A stretch of 64,000 bases of DNA from Micrococcaceae bacterium (GTDB lineage: Bacteria; Actinomycetota; Actinomycetes; Actinomycetales; Micrococcaceae), in assembly GCA_025465475.1 (NCBI GenBank), contig JAODMR010000084.1, forward strand, positions 19,168-83,167, read 5' to 3'. The notes beneath the pieces are model-generated. The model had not been told where the DNA came from and did no database searches. It was given only the letters and a program-made list of their open reading frames with translations. This document shows, one piece after another, positions 43,606 to 52,577 of this stretch; positions within the stretch are counted from its first letter, which is position 1; each line of letters begins with the position of its first letter. Position numbers and translations under genes: made by a program.

Positions 43606-44415
43606 ATGGCGCAACGGCGGGACGTTGGAACCGGGAACTACGTGCTCAGCACAGAGGGGGCCCTGCTCAATACCGGACTCGTGGTGGGTGCGGAACGCGC
43701 CCTGGTGATCGACACCGGCAGCGGGCCCCGTCAGGGCGCAGAAATCCTGGCCGCCGTCCGTGGCATCACCGATCTGCCCCTGGTCGTGGTGAACACCCAT
43801 GCCCACTACGACCACTTCTTTGGAAATGCCGTCTTCGCCGCAGCAGGCGTCACGGAATTTTGGGCGCACAGCAACGCGGCGCGCAGCATGGCCGAAACGG
43901 CTGACCTGCAGCGACGCTGGGTGGGGGAGGCGGAACCGGAAATGGCAGCCGCCGACGGTGCCAATACCGACGTCGTGCTGCCTACGGCTTTGGTGCAGGA
44001 TCAACCCGTGCTGGTCGATCTGGGCGGACGCGCCGCTACCCTGTTCCATTTGGGGCGCGGACACACTGATGGTGACCTGCTGGTTGGTGCCGGGACCGCG
44101 TTGTACGCCGGAGATCTGGTCGAAGAGGGCGCCCACCCTTCCTTTGAAGACTCCTTCCCGGCGGACTGGGCGGCCGTGTTGCGCCAGCTTTCCGCCCTGC
44201 GCAACCGCTATGAGTTCCTGGTTCCCGGACATGGGACGCCGGTGTCCGATGAGTTTGTCCGCACCATGGCCAACACCATGACCACCGCCGTCCGGCAGGG
44301 CCACCAGGCGACCCGCGAAATGCCGGCAGACGCGACCAAGGCGATCCCGATCCTGCCCTACGGACCTGAGCAGTCGCGCTGGTTCATCACCCGATTGAAG
44401 GAAACGAGCGCCTAA
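43606..44415 (+). CDS. MBL fold metallo-hydrolase
   Basis: This 269-aa metallo-beta-lactamase-fold protein has the zinc motif NTHAHYDHFFG, a later His in HLGRGHTDGDL, and FLVPGHGTPVSDEF. The substrate is unknown; relatives include glyoxalase II-like and lactamase-like hydrolases. It follows the E2 gene by 57 bp, with GAGGACA before the ATG. Confidence 0.88.
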   Translation: MAQRRDVGTGNYVLSTEGALLNTGLVVGAERALVIDTGSGPRQGAEILAAVRGITDLPLVVVNTHAHYDHFFGNAVFAAAGVTEFWAHSNAARSMAETADLQRRWVGEAEPEMAAADGANTDVVLPTALVQDQPVLVDLGGRAATLFHLGRGHTDGDLLVGAGTALYAGDLVEEGAHPSFEDSFPADWAAVLRQLSALRNRYEFLVPGHGTPVSDEFVRTMANTMTTAVRQGHQATREMPADATKAIPILPYGPEQSRWFITRLKETSA

Positions 44416-44457
44416 CCTACGTGTTCCGTCGCAGGCAAAGGGCGACGGCGGACGGCA

Positions 44458-44463
44458 TACAGT
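44458..44463 (+). promoter_or_regulatory. -10 box (TACAGT), leaderless promoter of the MFS gene
   Basis: TACAGT ends 6 nt before GTG 44470, which supports that start among several nearby GTG codons. Confidence 0.5.
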
Positions 44464-44469
44464 GGGTGA

Positions 44470-45756
44470 GTGAGTGGATCCGCAGACCGTCAATACTTCA
44501 GCCTCCGGTCGATCGCGGTGCCTGCGTTCGGGCCGTCCCTCCTCTTTGGCCTCGGTGAAGGTGCCATCCTTCCGGTAATCGCCCTCACGGCCCGGGACCT
44601 GGGGGCAACGGTGGCAGGTGCGGCGCTGATCGTCACCCTCATCGGGATCGGGTCCCTGCTGAGCAACATTCCGGCGTCCGTGCTGACGGCGCGCTACGGC
44701 GAACGCAGGGCCATCGTTGTCGCAGCAGGGCTAAGCACTGGCGCCATGCTGCTGTGCGTCTTCGCCGGCAACCTTTGGCTGTTCGCCGTCGGCATTTTCC
44801 TCATTGGCGCGGCCTCAGCGGTATTCAACCTGGCACGCCAGAGCTACCTGACCGAAGCGGTGCCAGCGTACTTCCGGGCTCGTGCGCTCTCCACGCTTGG
44901 AGGGGTGATGCGGATCGGCGTCTTCATTGGTCCCTTCGCGGGGGCTCTCGCCATCCATTTCCTGGGCCTTACCGGCGCGTACTGGGTGGGCGTCGGCGCC
45001 GTGGTGCTGGCGGGCGTGGTCGCGTGGACCATGCCGGACCTTCCCACCGTCCCTGTGGCGCCGGGCAGCCCGGCCGGCGGTCCATCCGTCCGGTCCATTC
45101 TCGTCAGCCACGGCCGCGTGTTCATCACCGTCGGAATCGGTGTGCTGCTGGTCTCAGCCGTCCGGTCCTCCCGACAGGTCGTCCTGCCCCTGTGGGCGCA
45201 AAACATCGGGTTGGACCCGACCGCCACGTCGGTGATTTACGGCCTGTCAGGTGCCATCGACATGCTGGTCTTTTATCCGGCCGGCAAGGTGATGGACCGG
45301 AAGGGACGCCGCTGGGTGGCCATACCCTCCATGCTGCTGATGGGGCTGGCCCTGCTGCTGATACCACTGACCGGAGGCTACGTGTCGCTGCTGCTGGTCG
45401 CACTGCTCATCGGCTTCGGCAACGGCATCGGTTCGGGCATGATCATGACACTCGGAGCGGATTACTCGCCCTCGCCCGGCCGGCCCCAGTTCCTGGGCAT
45501 CTGGCGGTTCCTGGCCGACATTGGAAGTTCCGGTGGGCCAGCCCTGCTCTCCGGGATCACCGCAATCGCTGCTTTGGCGCAGGGCATTGCCGTTACCGGC
45601 GTGCTGGGCCTGGCGGCCGCTGGAGTGCTTTGGTACTGGATCCCCCGCACGCCGACCACAGCCGCGCGCTCGGTCCGGTCCCGCACAGTCGTGAGGGCGG
45701 ATGGCCCTGCTGGCCCACCAGCCCCCTGCGCTCCTCCCGCCGAACCCGTCAAGTAA
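44470..45756 (+). CDS. MFS transporter
   Basis: This 428-aa major facilitator has twelve predicted helices. Loop 2-3 carries LTARYGERRAIVVAAG and loop 8-9 carries GKVMDRKGRRWVAIPSML, the duplicated MFS signature. It is probably a drug or metabolite exporter; the substrate is unknown. The Arg/Pro/Ala-rich C-terminal tail runs up to the REP-like array. Confidence 0.9.
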   Translation: MSGSADRQYFSLRSIAVPAFGPSLLFGLGEGAILPVIALTARDLGATVAGAALIVTLIGIGSLLSNIPASVLTARYGERRAIVVAAGLSTGAMLLCVFAGNLWLFAVGIFLIGAASAVFNLARQSYLTEAVPAYFRARALSTLGGVMRIGVFIGPFAGALAIHFLGLTGAYWVGVGAVVLAGVVAWTMPDLPTVPVAPGSPAGGPSVRSILVSHGRVFITVGIGVLLVSAVRSSRQVVLPLWAQNIGLDPTATSVIYGLSGAIDMLVFYPAGKVMDRKGRRWVAIPSMLLMGLALLLIPLTGGYVSLLLVALLIGFGNGIGSGMIMTLGADYSPSPGRPQFLGIWRFLADIGSSGGPALLSGITAIAALAQGIAVTGVLGLAAAGVLWYWIPRTPTTAARSVRSRTVVRADGPAGPPAPCAPPAEPVK

Positions 45757-45771
45757 CCCCCCACCGCCGCT

Positions 45772-45960
45772 GATCGAGCCTGTCGAGATCCGGCCCGCCG
45801 CCGTTGATCGAGCCTGTCGAGATCTGGCGATCCGCGGGGTGGTCTCGACAGGCTCGACCAGCGGGGGTCTCGACAGGCTCGACCAGCGGGGTCTCGACAG
45901 GCTCGACCAGCGGTCTCGACAAGCTCGACCAGCGGGGTCTCGACTAGCGGGGTCTTGACG
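45772..45960. repeat. REP-like array of GGTCTCGACAGGCTCGACC elements
   Basis: Two copies in one orientation (GATCGAGCCTGTCGAGATC at 45772 and 45806) face four or five in the other (45841, 45866, 45890, 45912, and a truncated one at 45936). The 19-20-bp unit is an imperfect palindrome. The array fills the space between the convergent MFS and PAP2 genes and reaches into the last codons of PAP2. It could act as a bidirectional terminator. Confidence 0.92.
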
Positions 45961-46897
45961 GGGTTGACGGACGGGAGTGCACCCGCTGGGGGCGGTCCTT
46001 CTGCTTGCGGGCTTCTCCTCCGAAGAGCAGGGTCCCCGCCAGGCAGAGGAGATAGCCCGACAGCACGATCGTCGAGACCCCCACCCAGAAGTAATTGGTC
46101 GTGCTGACGTGGCCCCCGCCTTCGGGGGTGAGCTCACGCAGCAGGACAGCAACCATGGCAGCCGACAGCAGGACCGCGACGAGGGACGCAAGGGGCCAGA
46201 GCCGCGACGACGCCCAATGCCTGCCGTATCCACGCCACACGTTCCAGGAATCCCCGGTCCGCATCACGCCGAGTCCAGCAAGCGAAGCCCAACAGGCCAC
46301 CACGGCGAAGCCTGCCACGACATCGGCGGGACGATGCCATTGGTTGATCAGCGTTGATAGGCCCGAAAAGACAGCGAACGTTCCGCCCGCAAAAGCCGCG
46401 AACGGTCGCCACCGTGGTGACACCACCAGGAAGACGGCCACGGCAGCGGAAGCGGCCACGGTGCTGTGGCCGGACGGAAGCGAGTTCAAGTCCAGGGTCA
46501 CCACGCCACGGTCGGGCCGGTCCGGCAGGGCGGCCTTGATCACTTGCGTGCTCAGGTTTGCCGCCACCATGGATCCGATGGAGATGGCTGCCGCCAGCCA
46601 GCGCCGTCGCACCAGCGTCACGAACAGCACGACGACGGCGGCGATCACCACTGACGTCACCGGCAAGGCGTCCAGGAACTTGGCCGTCTGCGCGCCGATC
46701 GCCCGCTGAGCCCCGGCAGCTTCCTCAAGTGCCGATTCATCGATGTACTGGCCGCTGGACGTGCGCACATAGAACGCATAGACGGCGATGAGGCACGCCA
46801 GGGCGATGACCGCGGACAGCACAAAGAAGACACCATGGGGTGCCGCGCGGTTTGCCGGCGAGGGCAACCGCTGCGAAGGAGGTACACGGGAGTTCAT
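45944..46897 (-). CDS. PAP2 family phosphatase
   Basis: This membrane protein of about 317 aa has a type 2 phosphatidic acid phosphatase domain. Its motifs are KAALPDRPDRG (K-x6-R-P-like), LPSGHSTVAAS (PSGH), and a third motif around STLINQWHRPADVVAGF (SR-x5-H-x3-D). It acts on lipid phosphates or undecaprenyl diphosphate at the membrane exterior. ATG 46897 follows GGGAG; the stop codon lies inside a REP-like repeat copy. Confidence 0.86.
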   Translation of the reverse strand: MNSRVPPSQRLPSPANRAAPHGVFFVLSAVIALACLIAVYAFYVRTSSGQYIDESALEEAAGAQRAIGAQTAKFLDALPVTSVVIAAVVVLFVTLVRRRWLAAAISIGSMVAANLSTQVIKAALPDRPDRGVVTLDLNSLPSGHSTVAASAAVAVFLVVSPRWRPFAAFAGGTFAVFSGLSTLINQWHRPADVVAGFAVVACWASLAGLGVMRTGDSWNVWRGYGRHWASSRLWPLASLVAVLLSAAMVAVLLRELTPEGGGHVSTTNYFWVGVSTIVLSGYLLCLAGTLLFGGEARKQKDRPQRVHSRPSTPSRPR

Positions 46898-46963
46898 CGC
46901 TTCTAGGCTCCCATATTTTCCTGGCAGCTCATGGTAAGCGCCGGGTGGTCCGCCCGTCATGGT

Positions 46964-46969
46964 TACAGT
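46964..46969 (+). promoter_or_regulatory. -10 box (TACAGT), leaderless promoter of menC
   Basis: TACAGT ends 6 nt before the menC ATG at 46976. Confidence 0.5.
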
Positions 46970-46975
46970 GAAACC

Positions 46976-47983
46976 ATGACGCAGCTGCCATCCCTGGAGG
47001 ACCTACTGAGCGCGGCCCATGTCGTCGTGCTGCCGATGCGGGTCAAGTTTCGCGGCGTGCTGGAACGGGAGGCCCTGCTGCTTGAAGGCCCCGCGGGGTG
47101 GGCAGAGTTCTCGCCCTTCCTGGAGTACGGGGATGCCGAAGCGTCCCGGTGGTTGCTCGCTGGGATCGAGGCGGGATGGGAGGGTTACCCGGCCCCGGTC
47201 CGGAATCGGGTGCCTGTCAACGCGACCGTTCCTGCCGTTCCCGCCGCGCAGGTGGCGGAAATCCTCGCGGCCTTTGACGCCGCTGGCACGGTGAAGGTGA
47301 AGGTGGCTGAGGCGGGGCAGGACCTCAAGGACGACATCGCCCGGGTGGCAGCGGTGCGGGCAGCACTGCCCGATGCGGCGATCCGCGTGGACGCCAACGG
47401 CGGCTGGGACGTTCTGACCGCCGTCGAAGCCCTGACCAGGCTGGCGGACTACGGGCTGGAATACGCTGAACAGCCCGTCCCCACGATCTCCGGCCTGGCT
47501 GCAGTTCGACGGGAGTTGGCGCGGCGGGGTACCGGCGTGCTTATTGCCGCTGATGAGAGCGTCCGGAAGGAAACCGACCCGCTGGCGGTGGCCCGGGCAG
47601 GAGCCGCGGACCTGCTGATCGTCAAGGCTGCACCCTTGGGCGGCGTGCGAAGGGCACTGCGATTGGTCGCGGAAGCAGGGTTGCCGGCGGTGGTGAGCTC
47701 GGCCTTGGACACGTCCATCGGGATCCGGGCGGGTGTGGCACTCGCGTCTGCCCTGCCCCACCTGCCATACGCCTGCGGTTTGGGCACCGTCGCGCTGATG
47801 GCGGGGGACGTTGTTCGTGACTCGCTGGTGGCCGACGACGGCGGGCTGGACGTGGCGGATGCGGCGGAGCGTGCTGTGGCGGACCCGGAGCTGCTGAAAC
47901 GCTACGCTGCAGCCCCTCATCGTCGGCAGGCATGGCTGGACCGGATGGCCCGCAGCTACGCGCTCCTGCCGCAGGGTAGTTGA
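46976..47983 (+). CDS. menC: o-succinylbenzoate synthase MenC
   Basis: This 335-aa enolase-superfamily enzyme has the catalytic Lys in VKVKVAE, metal ligands in IRVDANGGWD, YAEQPV and IAADESVRKE, and the second Lys in LLIVKAAPLGG. It dehydrates SHCHC to o-succinylbenzoate. Its stop overlaps the menD start region, so menC and menD are coupled. Confidence 0.93.
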   Translation: MTQLPSLEDLLSAAHVVVLPMRVKFRGVLEREALLLEGPAGWAEFSPFLEYGDAEASRWLLAGIEAGWEGYPAPVRNRVPVNATVPAVPAAQVAEILAAFDAAGTVKVKVAEAGQDLKDDIARVAAVRAALPDAAIRVDANGGWDVLTAVEALTRLADYGLEYAEQPVPTISGLAAVRRELARRGTGVLIAADESVRKETDPLAVARAGAADLLIVKAAPLGGVRRALRLVAEAGLPAVVSSALDTSIGIRAGVALASALPHLPYACGLGTVALMAGDVVRDSLVADDGGLDVADAAERAVADPELLKRYAAAPHRRQAWLDRMARSYALLPQGS

Positions 47984-47991
47984 ATGGTCAG

Positions 47992-49797
47992 GTGAAGGAT
48001 TTCAGCTCGATGGAAGCAGCCCGCCTCGTCGTCCAGGCTCTGACGGAGGGAGGAGTGCGCCAGGTGGTGGTGGCCCCGGGCTCCCGCAGTGCGCCCCTGG
48101 CCTACGCCCTGGCCGAGGCTGAGGCGGCCGGGCAGCTGGAGCTGCACGTGCGGATCGACGAACGGGTGGCAGGCTTTACAGCGCTCGGACTGGCGTCCGG
48201 ATCCCTTCGGCCGGCCGCCGTGCTGACGACCTCGGGCACCGCCGTCGGTAACCTGCTGCCGGCCGTGATGGAGGCCAACCACTCGGCCATTCCCCTTGTG
48301 GTGATTTCCGCCGACCGGCCGGAGGAGCTCCGCGGGACCGGGGCCAATCAAACAACAGTGCAGATGGACCTGTTCGGTGACCATGTCCGTTTCGCCACCG
48401 ACATTGCCGCCGGCCGGGATCCCCGGCGGGCGGTGGGGACTGCCCTTAGCGCCGCCCAGGGCAGGTTGCAGGGGACACCTTCGGGACCGGTGCAGCTGAA
48501 CCTCGCCTTCCGCGACCCGTTGACACCACCGCTGACAGCTCCGCAGGAAGCGACCCAGGCGGCACCGACCCAGGCAGCACCGACCCAGGCAGCACCGACC
48601 CAGGCAGCGGCAAAGCCACGCGTGGACGCCGCTGCTGCGGGGAGTGGCACAAGGGACGGTGCACCCGCTGATACGGCAGCCGACTCCGCCGTTGACGGCG
48701 CGCTGACAGCCACACCCGTGCCACGGATTGAAACAGGAACCTTCCGCCGCACCGTCGTACTGGCCGGTTCGGGCGCCGACACAGCCGCCGCCGCCTTCGC
48801 GGAGGCATTGGATCTGCCCTTGCTCGCCGAACCGTCGTCGAATGCCCGTTTCGGTCCGAACGCCGTCGGACCCTACCGTTTGCTGCTGGAGCACTTTGGA
48901 CCAGGCTCGGACCGGCCCATCGAACGCGTGGTCGTTTTCGGCCGTCCCACCCTGTCCCGTCCGGTCGCAGCGCTGTTGGCCCGGACGGACCTTGAGCGGG
49001 CCCTGTACCTGCCCCGCCCTGTCGCCTGGTTCGAGGCCGGTCGCCGATCCGAACTGGTGCTCACCGACTGGTCCGACCTGACCGCTTTCGCCGGAAACGG
49101 CCCGGAGGGCTGGTTGGCCGCCTGGCAACAGGCGGCCGCAGCAGCGGAACAGGCATTGGACGGCGTGCTGTCAGTTGTTCCCGGCCTCACGGGCGTACAG
49201 CTGGCCCGTGAAGTGTGGGCGCGCTCGCAGTGGAACCTGGTGCTGGGCTCCTCCAATCCCATCCGGGACGTGGACCTGGCCGGCCGGCCCCTGCCTGCAC
49301 CCGCTTCCAGAGTGTTCGCCAACCGGGGACTGGCCGGAATCGACGGCACCATCTCCAGCGCCACTGGCATTGCCCTGGCGACGCGTCGACCAGCCCGGGT
49401 ATTGCTGGGGGACCTCACCTTCCTGCACGACGCCGGAGGGCTGCTGCTGGGCGCCGGAGAACGGGAACCGGACCTGCAGGTTGTGGTCCTCAATGACGCC
49501 GGGGGTGGCATCTTCAGCACTCTGGAGCACGGCGCACTTGCCGCGCAACCCCGGTACACGGTGACGGTCGAGCGCCTGTTCGGCACTCCACATGCTGCTG
49601 ACATTGGGGGACTGGCTGCCGCGTACGGCGCACGGCACCGCCTGGTCGAGGGAGTGCAGGAGTTGCGGGCAGCGCTGGAGGAACCCATCCGCGGCCGGTC
49701 GGTGCTGGAAGTGCCCGCCCTGCGGAAAGACCTCCGACCCCTGCACACGCAGATTCGTACGGCCGTCTCCGATGCCGTCGCCCGCACTCTCGGCTAG
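47992..49797 (+). CDS. menD: SEPHCHC synthase MenD
   Basis: This TPP-dependent enzyme of about 601 aa starts with AARLVVQALTEGGVRQVVVAPGSRSAPLAYAL and carries RIDERVAGFTALGLA (catalytic Glu), GTSGTAVGNLLPAVMEA, and a late GDLTFLHDAGGLLLG TPP motif. It joins isochorismate and 2-oxoglutarate. GTG 47992 is the likely start; a TTG at 47980 overlapping the menC stop is possible. A 60-residue Ala/Thr/Pro linker after residue 170 is unusual. Confidence 0.93.
   Translation: MKDFSSMEAARLVVQALTEGGVRQVVVAPGSRSAPLAYALAEAEAAGQLELHVRIDERVAGFTALGLASGSLRPAAVLTTSGTAVGNLLPAVMEANHSAIPLVVISADRPEELRGTGANQTTVQMDLFGDHVRFATDIAAGRDPRRAVGTALSAAQGRLQGTPSGPVQLNLAFRDPLTPPLTAPQEATQAAPTQAAPTQAAPTQAAAKPRVDAAAAGSGTRDGAPADTAADSAVDGALTATPVPRIETGTFRRTVVLAGSGADTAAAAFAEALDLPLLAEPSSNARFGPNAVGPYRLLLEHFGPGSDRPIERVVVFGRPTLSRPVAALLARTDLERALYLPRPVAWFEAGRRSELVLTDWSDLTAFAGNGPEGWLAAWQQAAAAAEQALDGVLSVVPGLTGVQLAREVWARSQWNLVLGSSNPIRDVDLAGRPLPAPASRVFANRGLAGIDGTISSATGIALATRRPARVLLGDLTFLHDAGGLLLGAGEREPDLQVVVLNDAGGGIFSTLEHGALAAQPRYTVTVERLFGTPHAADIGGLAAAYGARHRLVEGVQELRAALEEPIRGRSVLEVPALRKDLRPLHTQIRTAVSDAVARTLG
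48551..48609 (+). repeat. 15-bp minisatellite in menD (GCACCGACCCAGGCA)
   Basis: About 3.5 tandem units encode APTQA repeats in a linker between the first two domains of MenD. Confidence 0.85.
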
Positions 49798-49841
49798 CCT
49801 CCGTCGCAGTCCTTCCGCCGTCGCCCGCACTCTCGGCTAGC
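49774..49841 (+). repeat. 25-bp direct duplication of the menD 3' end
   Basis: Bases 49774-49798, encoding the last residues of MenD (AVARTLG) and its TAG stop, recur exactly at 49817-49841, 43 bp later and outside the gene. Confidence 0.95.
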
Positions 49842-49900
49842 GCAGACGCGCACCTGCCAGCGCCGACGCAAAAGCTCCTGCACCACGCCGACACAACGCA

Positions 49901-49931
49901 AAAGCGCCCGCATCCAACCGGATACGGGCGC
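49901..49931 (-). terminator. Terminator of the amino acid ABC operon
   Basis: GCGCCCG and CGGGCGC arms with an inner ATCC/GGAT pairing form a hairpin. On the minus strand it ends in TTTT, 16 bp after the ATPase stop. Confidence 0.75.
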
Positions 49932-49946
49932 CTGTGTTGGCCGGAC

Positions 49947-50738
49947 TCAGTCCTCGACGATGTCGATGTGGGTGGGGTCCAGCACCCGGCGCAGGAACTC
50001 CTGCGTGCGGGCCTCCTGCGGAGCGCCCACCACCTTTGCTGCCGGGCCTTCCTCAACCACCACGCCGCCATCCATGAAGACGACCCGGTCGGCGACTTCA
50101 CGGGCGAAGCCCATTTCGTGCGTTACCACGAGCATGGTCATGCCGGCCTTGGCCAGGTTACGCATGACCGCCAGCACGTCACCGACCGTCTCCGGGTCCA
50201 ACGCCGAGGTGGGCTCGTCGAAGAGCATCAATTCCGGGTCCATGCTGAGCGCTCGGGCGATCGCAACGCGCTGCTGCTGGCCGCCGGACAGCTGGTCCGG
50301 GAAACGGTCGGAGAGGTGGCCGAGTCCCACACGTTCCAGGTTCCGCTGCGCGACCGCGTCAGCCTCCGGCTGGGAGCGCTTGAGCACTTTGGTCTGCGCG
50401 ACGGTGCAGTTCCGCAGCACGTCAAGGTGTGGGAACAGGTTGAACTGCTGAAACACCATGCCGACCTTGCGCCGCATCAGGTCGATGTCGACGTCGGGGT
50501 CCGTGGACTCAAAACCGCCGACGTGGATGGTTCCCGCGTTGGGTTGCTCCAACAGGTTCACGCAACGCAGCAGGGTCGACTTGCCGGATCCTGAAGGCCC
50601 GATCAGGCAGACCACTTCGCCCGGTTTCACGACCAGGTCGATGCCCTTGAGGACCTCATTGCTGCCGTAGGACTTCCGCAGCCCCTGAATCGAGACGCCG
50701 GCGGCGTGCACAGTGGGGGTGATGGATGAATTCGTCAT
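49947..50738 (-). CDS. Amino acid ABC transporter ATP-binding protein
   Basis: This 263-aa ATPase of the GlnQ type has Walker [10 protein letters not shown] (47-55), Q-loop [12 protein letters not shown], signature LSGGQQQR, Walker [13 protein letters not shown], and switch VTHEMGFA. It pairs with the permease and binding protein on the same strand; gene order is binding protein, permease, ATPase. Confidence 0.93.
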   Translation of the reverse strand: MTNSSITPTVHAAGVSIQGLRKSYGSNEVLKGIDLVVKPGEVVCLIGPSGSGKSTLLRCVNLLEQPNAGTIHVGGFESTDPDVDIDLMRRKVGMVFQQFNLFPHLDVLRNCTVAQTKVLKRSQPEADAVAQRNLERVGLGHLSDRFPDQLSGGQQQRVAIARALSMDPELMLFDEPTSALDPETVGDVLAVMRNLAKAGMTMLVVTHEMGFAREVADRVVFMDGGVVVEEGPAAKVVGAPQEARTQEFLRRVLDPTHIDIVED

Positions 50739-50746
50739 TGCGCGCC

Positions 50747-51538
50747 TTATCGCTTGGTCCGGGCTGAGCGGGACTCGAAGCGCCGCGCCAGAATGCCCAG
50801 CGGAATGGTGATGACCAGGTAGCAGGCACCGGCGACGACCAGCGGGGTCAGTCCGGCGTTGGGCTGGGTGATGCCGTCCCGGCCAAATTTGGTGAGCTCG
50901 TACTGTGAGGCAGCCAGGCCCAGCAGGTACACCAGTGAGGAATCCTTGGTCAGCAAAATGATTTCATTGGTCAGCGGCGGCAGCACGATGCGGAACGCCT
51001 GCGGAATCACGATGGTCACCATGGCCCGCCAGTGCGGCATGCCCAGTGAGCGTGCTGCTTCCATCTGTCCCTTGGGCACCGCCTGCAGGCCGGCCCGGAG
51101 GGTTTCGGCGATGTAGGCGGCAGCCACCATGCCAAGCGCCAGCATGACGGTGACGAAGACGTTGAAGCGGATGCCGAACGCCGTCGGAATGCCGAAACCG
51201 AAGGCGACAAACACCAGCAGCGCGGGAACGCCACGGAAGAATTCGATGTAGATCGTCGCCAGCCAACGGTACGGACCCACCGGGGAGAGCTTCATCAGGG
51301 CCAGCAGCAGGCCTCCGCTCACGCCCACCAGGAAGCTGAGCACCGTGTAGATGAGGGTGTTCTTCAAGGCGATGACGATGATGCCCGGGAACTGGGACGC
51401 GACCGCGTCAAGGTTGAAGAAGGCCTTGCTGATCTTTGGCCAATCGGCCAGGAGTGCTGCCAGGATCACCACCACGACCAGAAGGCCGTACTGGATGGTC
51501 CTGCTGACACGGGTGCGCTGACGAACAGTCATTGCCAT
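50747..51538 (-). CDS. Amino acid ABC transporter permease
   Basis: This 263-aa HisM/GlnP-type permease has the family segment [28 protein letters not shown] and the EAA loop [32 protein letters not shown]. Five to six helices are predicted. It is 8 bp upstream of the ATPase gene on the same strand. Confidence 0.92.
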   Translation of the reverse strand: MAMTVRQRTRVSRTIQYGLLVVVVILAALLADWPKISKAFFNLDAVASQFPGIIVIALKNTLIYTVLSFLVGVSGGLLLALMKLSPVGPYRWLATIYIEFFRGVPALLVFVAFGFGIPTAFGIRFNVFVTVMLALGMVAAAYIAETLRAGLQAVPKGQMEAARSLGMPHWRAMVTIVIPQAFRIVLPPLTNEIILLTKDSSLVYLLGLAASQYELTKFGRDGITQPNAGLTPLVVAGACYLVITIPLGILARRFESRSARTKR

Positions 51539-51562
51539 GGGGGATTCCGCCTAGGATGCGAC

Positions 51563-51590
51563 TCAGGTGGCCCGGTTTCGGGCCACCTGA
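51563..51590 (-). terminator. Intra-operon hairpin between binding protein and permease genes
   Basis: A perfect 12-bp stem (TCAGGTGGCCCG) with a 4-nt loop lies 10 bp after the binding-protein stop. Such hairpins commonly stabilise the upstream mRNA or partly terminate, giving an excess of binding protein over permease. Confidence 0.75.
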
Positions 51591-51600
51591 GGACTGAGGG

Positions 51601-52404
51601 TTAGGAAGTGGCTTTGCCGAACCAGGTGGTCTTCAGCTTGTCGATGGTGCCGTCGTCGGTCAACCGCTTCAGCGTCGCGTTGATGGCCTCCGTCATCGCC
51701 GTGTTGTCCTTCTTGATGGCGACGCCCAGCTGCTCGCCGGTCTTGTAGGTCTCGGCGAACACCAGGGTGTCATCACCCTTGGCGGCGTAGCCCAGCACCG
51801 ACTGGTTTCCGATGGCCGCGTCGACGCCACCGGTCTTGATGGCCTGAATCAGCAGTCCGGTGTTTTCGTACTGGATGGTTTCCAGGCCCTTGTCCTTGGC
51901 GTACTCCTCGCCGGTGGTGCCCTGTTGCACGCCGACCTTCTTGCCCTTGAGGTCGTCCAGCTTGGCCAGGCCGGAGGCCTTCGTGGCCAGCAGCGACAGG
52001 TCGTCGTCGAGGTACGGGGTGGAGAAGTCCATGACCGACTTGCGCGCATCAGTGATGGAGATGCTGGAAGCGGCAATGTCGCACTGGCCCGTGTTCAGGG
52101 ATTCGCCCGACTGGATGCCCTCGAACGGGGTGGTGATGACGTTGGGGGTAACCTTCAGGTCCTTGGCGAACTCCGCGACGAGGTCCATGTCGAAACCGAC
52201 GTTCTTGCCGTCCTGGACGAATTCAAAAGGCTCGTAGGGGATGTCTGAGCAGACGGTGAGCTTGCCGCTGTTGATCAGCGAAGCCCCACCCTCCGCCGTC
52301 GCCGTGCTGGTGGAGCCGGTGCTGGAACCGCAGCCGGTCAGGACCAGGGCAGCAACAGCTGCAACGCCGGCAAGACTTGCCGACAGCTTGTAGGACTTTG
52401 GCAT
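51601..52404 (-). CDS. Amino acid ABC transporter substrate-binding lipoprotein
   Basis: This lipoprotein of about 267 aa has lipobox LTGC (Cys25), then a family 3 binding domain (KLTVCSDIPYEPFEF, DIAASSISITDARKSVMDFSTPY, KKVGVQQGTTGEEYAK). It resembles glutamine/polar amino acid receptors. ATG 52404 is preferred over one 21 bp earlier because AAAGGG lies 8 nt upstream of it. Confidence 0.9.
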   Translation of the reverse strand: MPKSYKLSASLAGVAAVAALVLTGCGSSTGSTSTATAEGGASLINSGKLTVCSDIPYEPFEFVQDGKNVGFDMDLVAEFAKDLKVTPNVITTPFEGIQSGESLNTGQCDIAASSISITDARKSVMDFSTPYLDDDLSLLATKASGLAKLDDLKGKKVGVQQGTTGEEYAKDKGLETIQYENTGLLIQAIKTGGVDAAIGNQSVLGYAAKGDDTLVFAETYKTGEQLGVAIKKDNTAMTEAINATLKRLTDDGTIDKLKTTWFGKATS

Positions 52405-52466
52405 CGTTTTTACCCTTTGTTTCATGGACGGAACGGGACGTCAGAACTAGTAGTTTATAGCGGCAA

Positions 52467-52482
52467 TGAGATGTGCATCACA
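52467..52482. promoter_or_regulatory. CRP/GlxR-like palindrome upstream of the amino acid ABC operon
   Basis: TGAGATGTGCATCACA matches TGTGA-N6-TCACA with one half perfect and one mismatch in the other. It lies about 65-80 bp before the start, and TAAACT (52452-52457, minus) is a candidate -10 box downstream. It is a weak prediction. Confidence 0.35.
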
Positions 52483-52577
52483 GTCAACAGCGCTTCACTA
52501 CTTGGCAACTTTAGCGGCTGGCCTTGCGCGCTGTCTCTCTGGCCGGGGCGCGTCGGCTGGTGAAAGGAGGCTCACGG

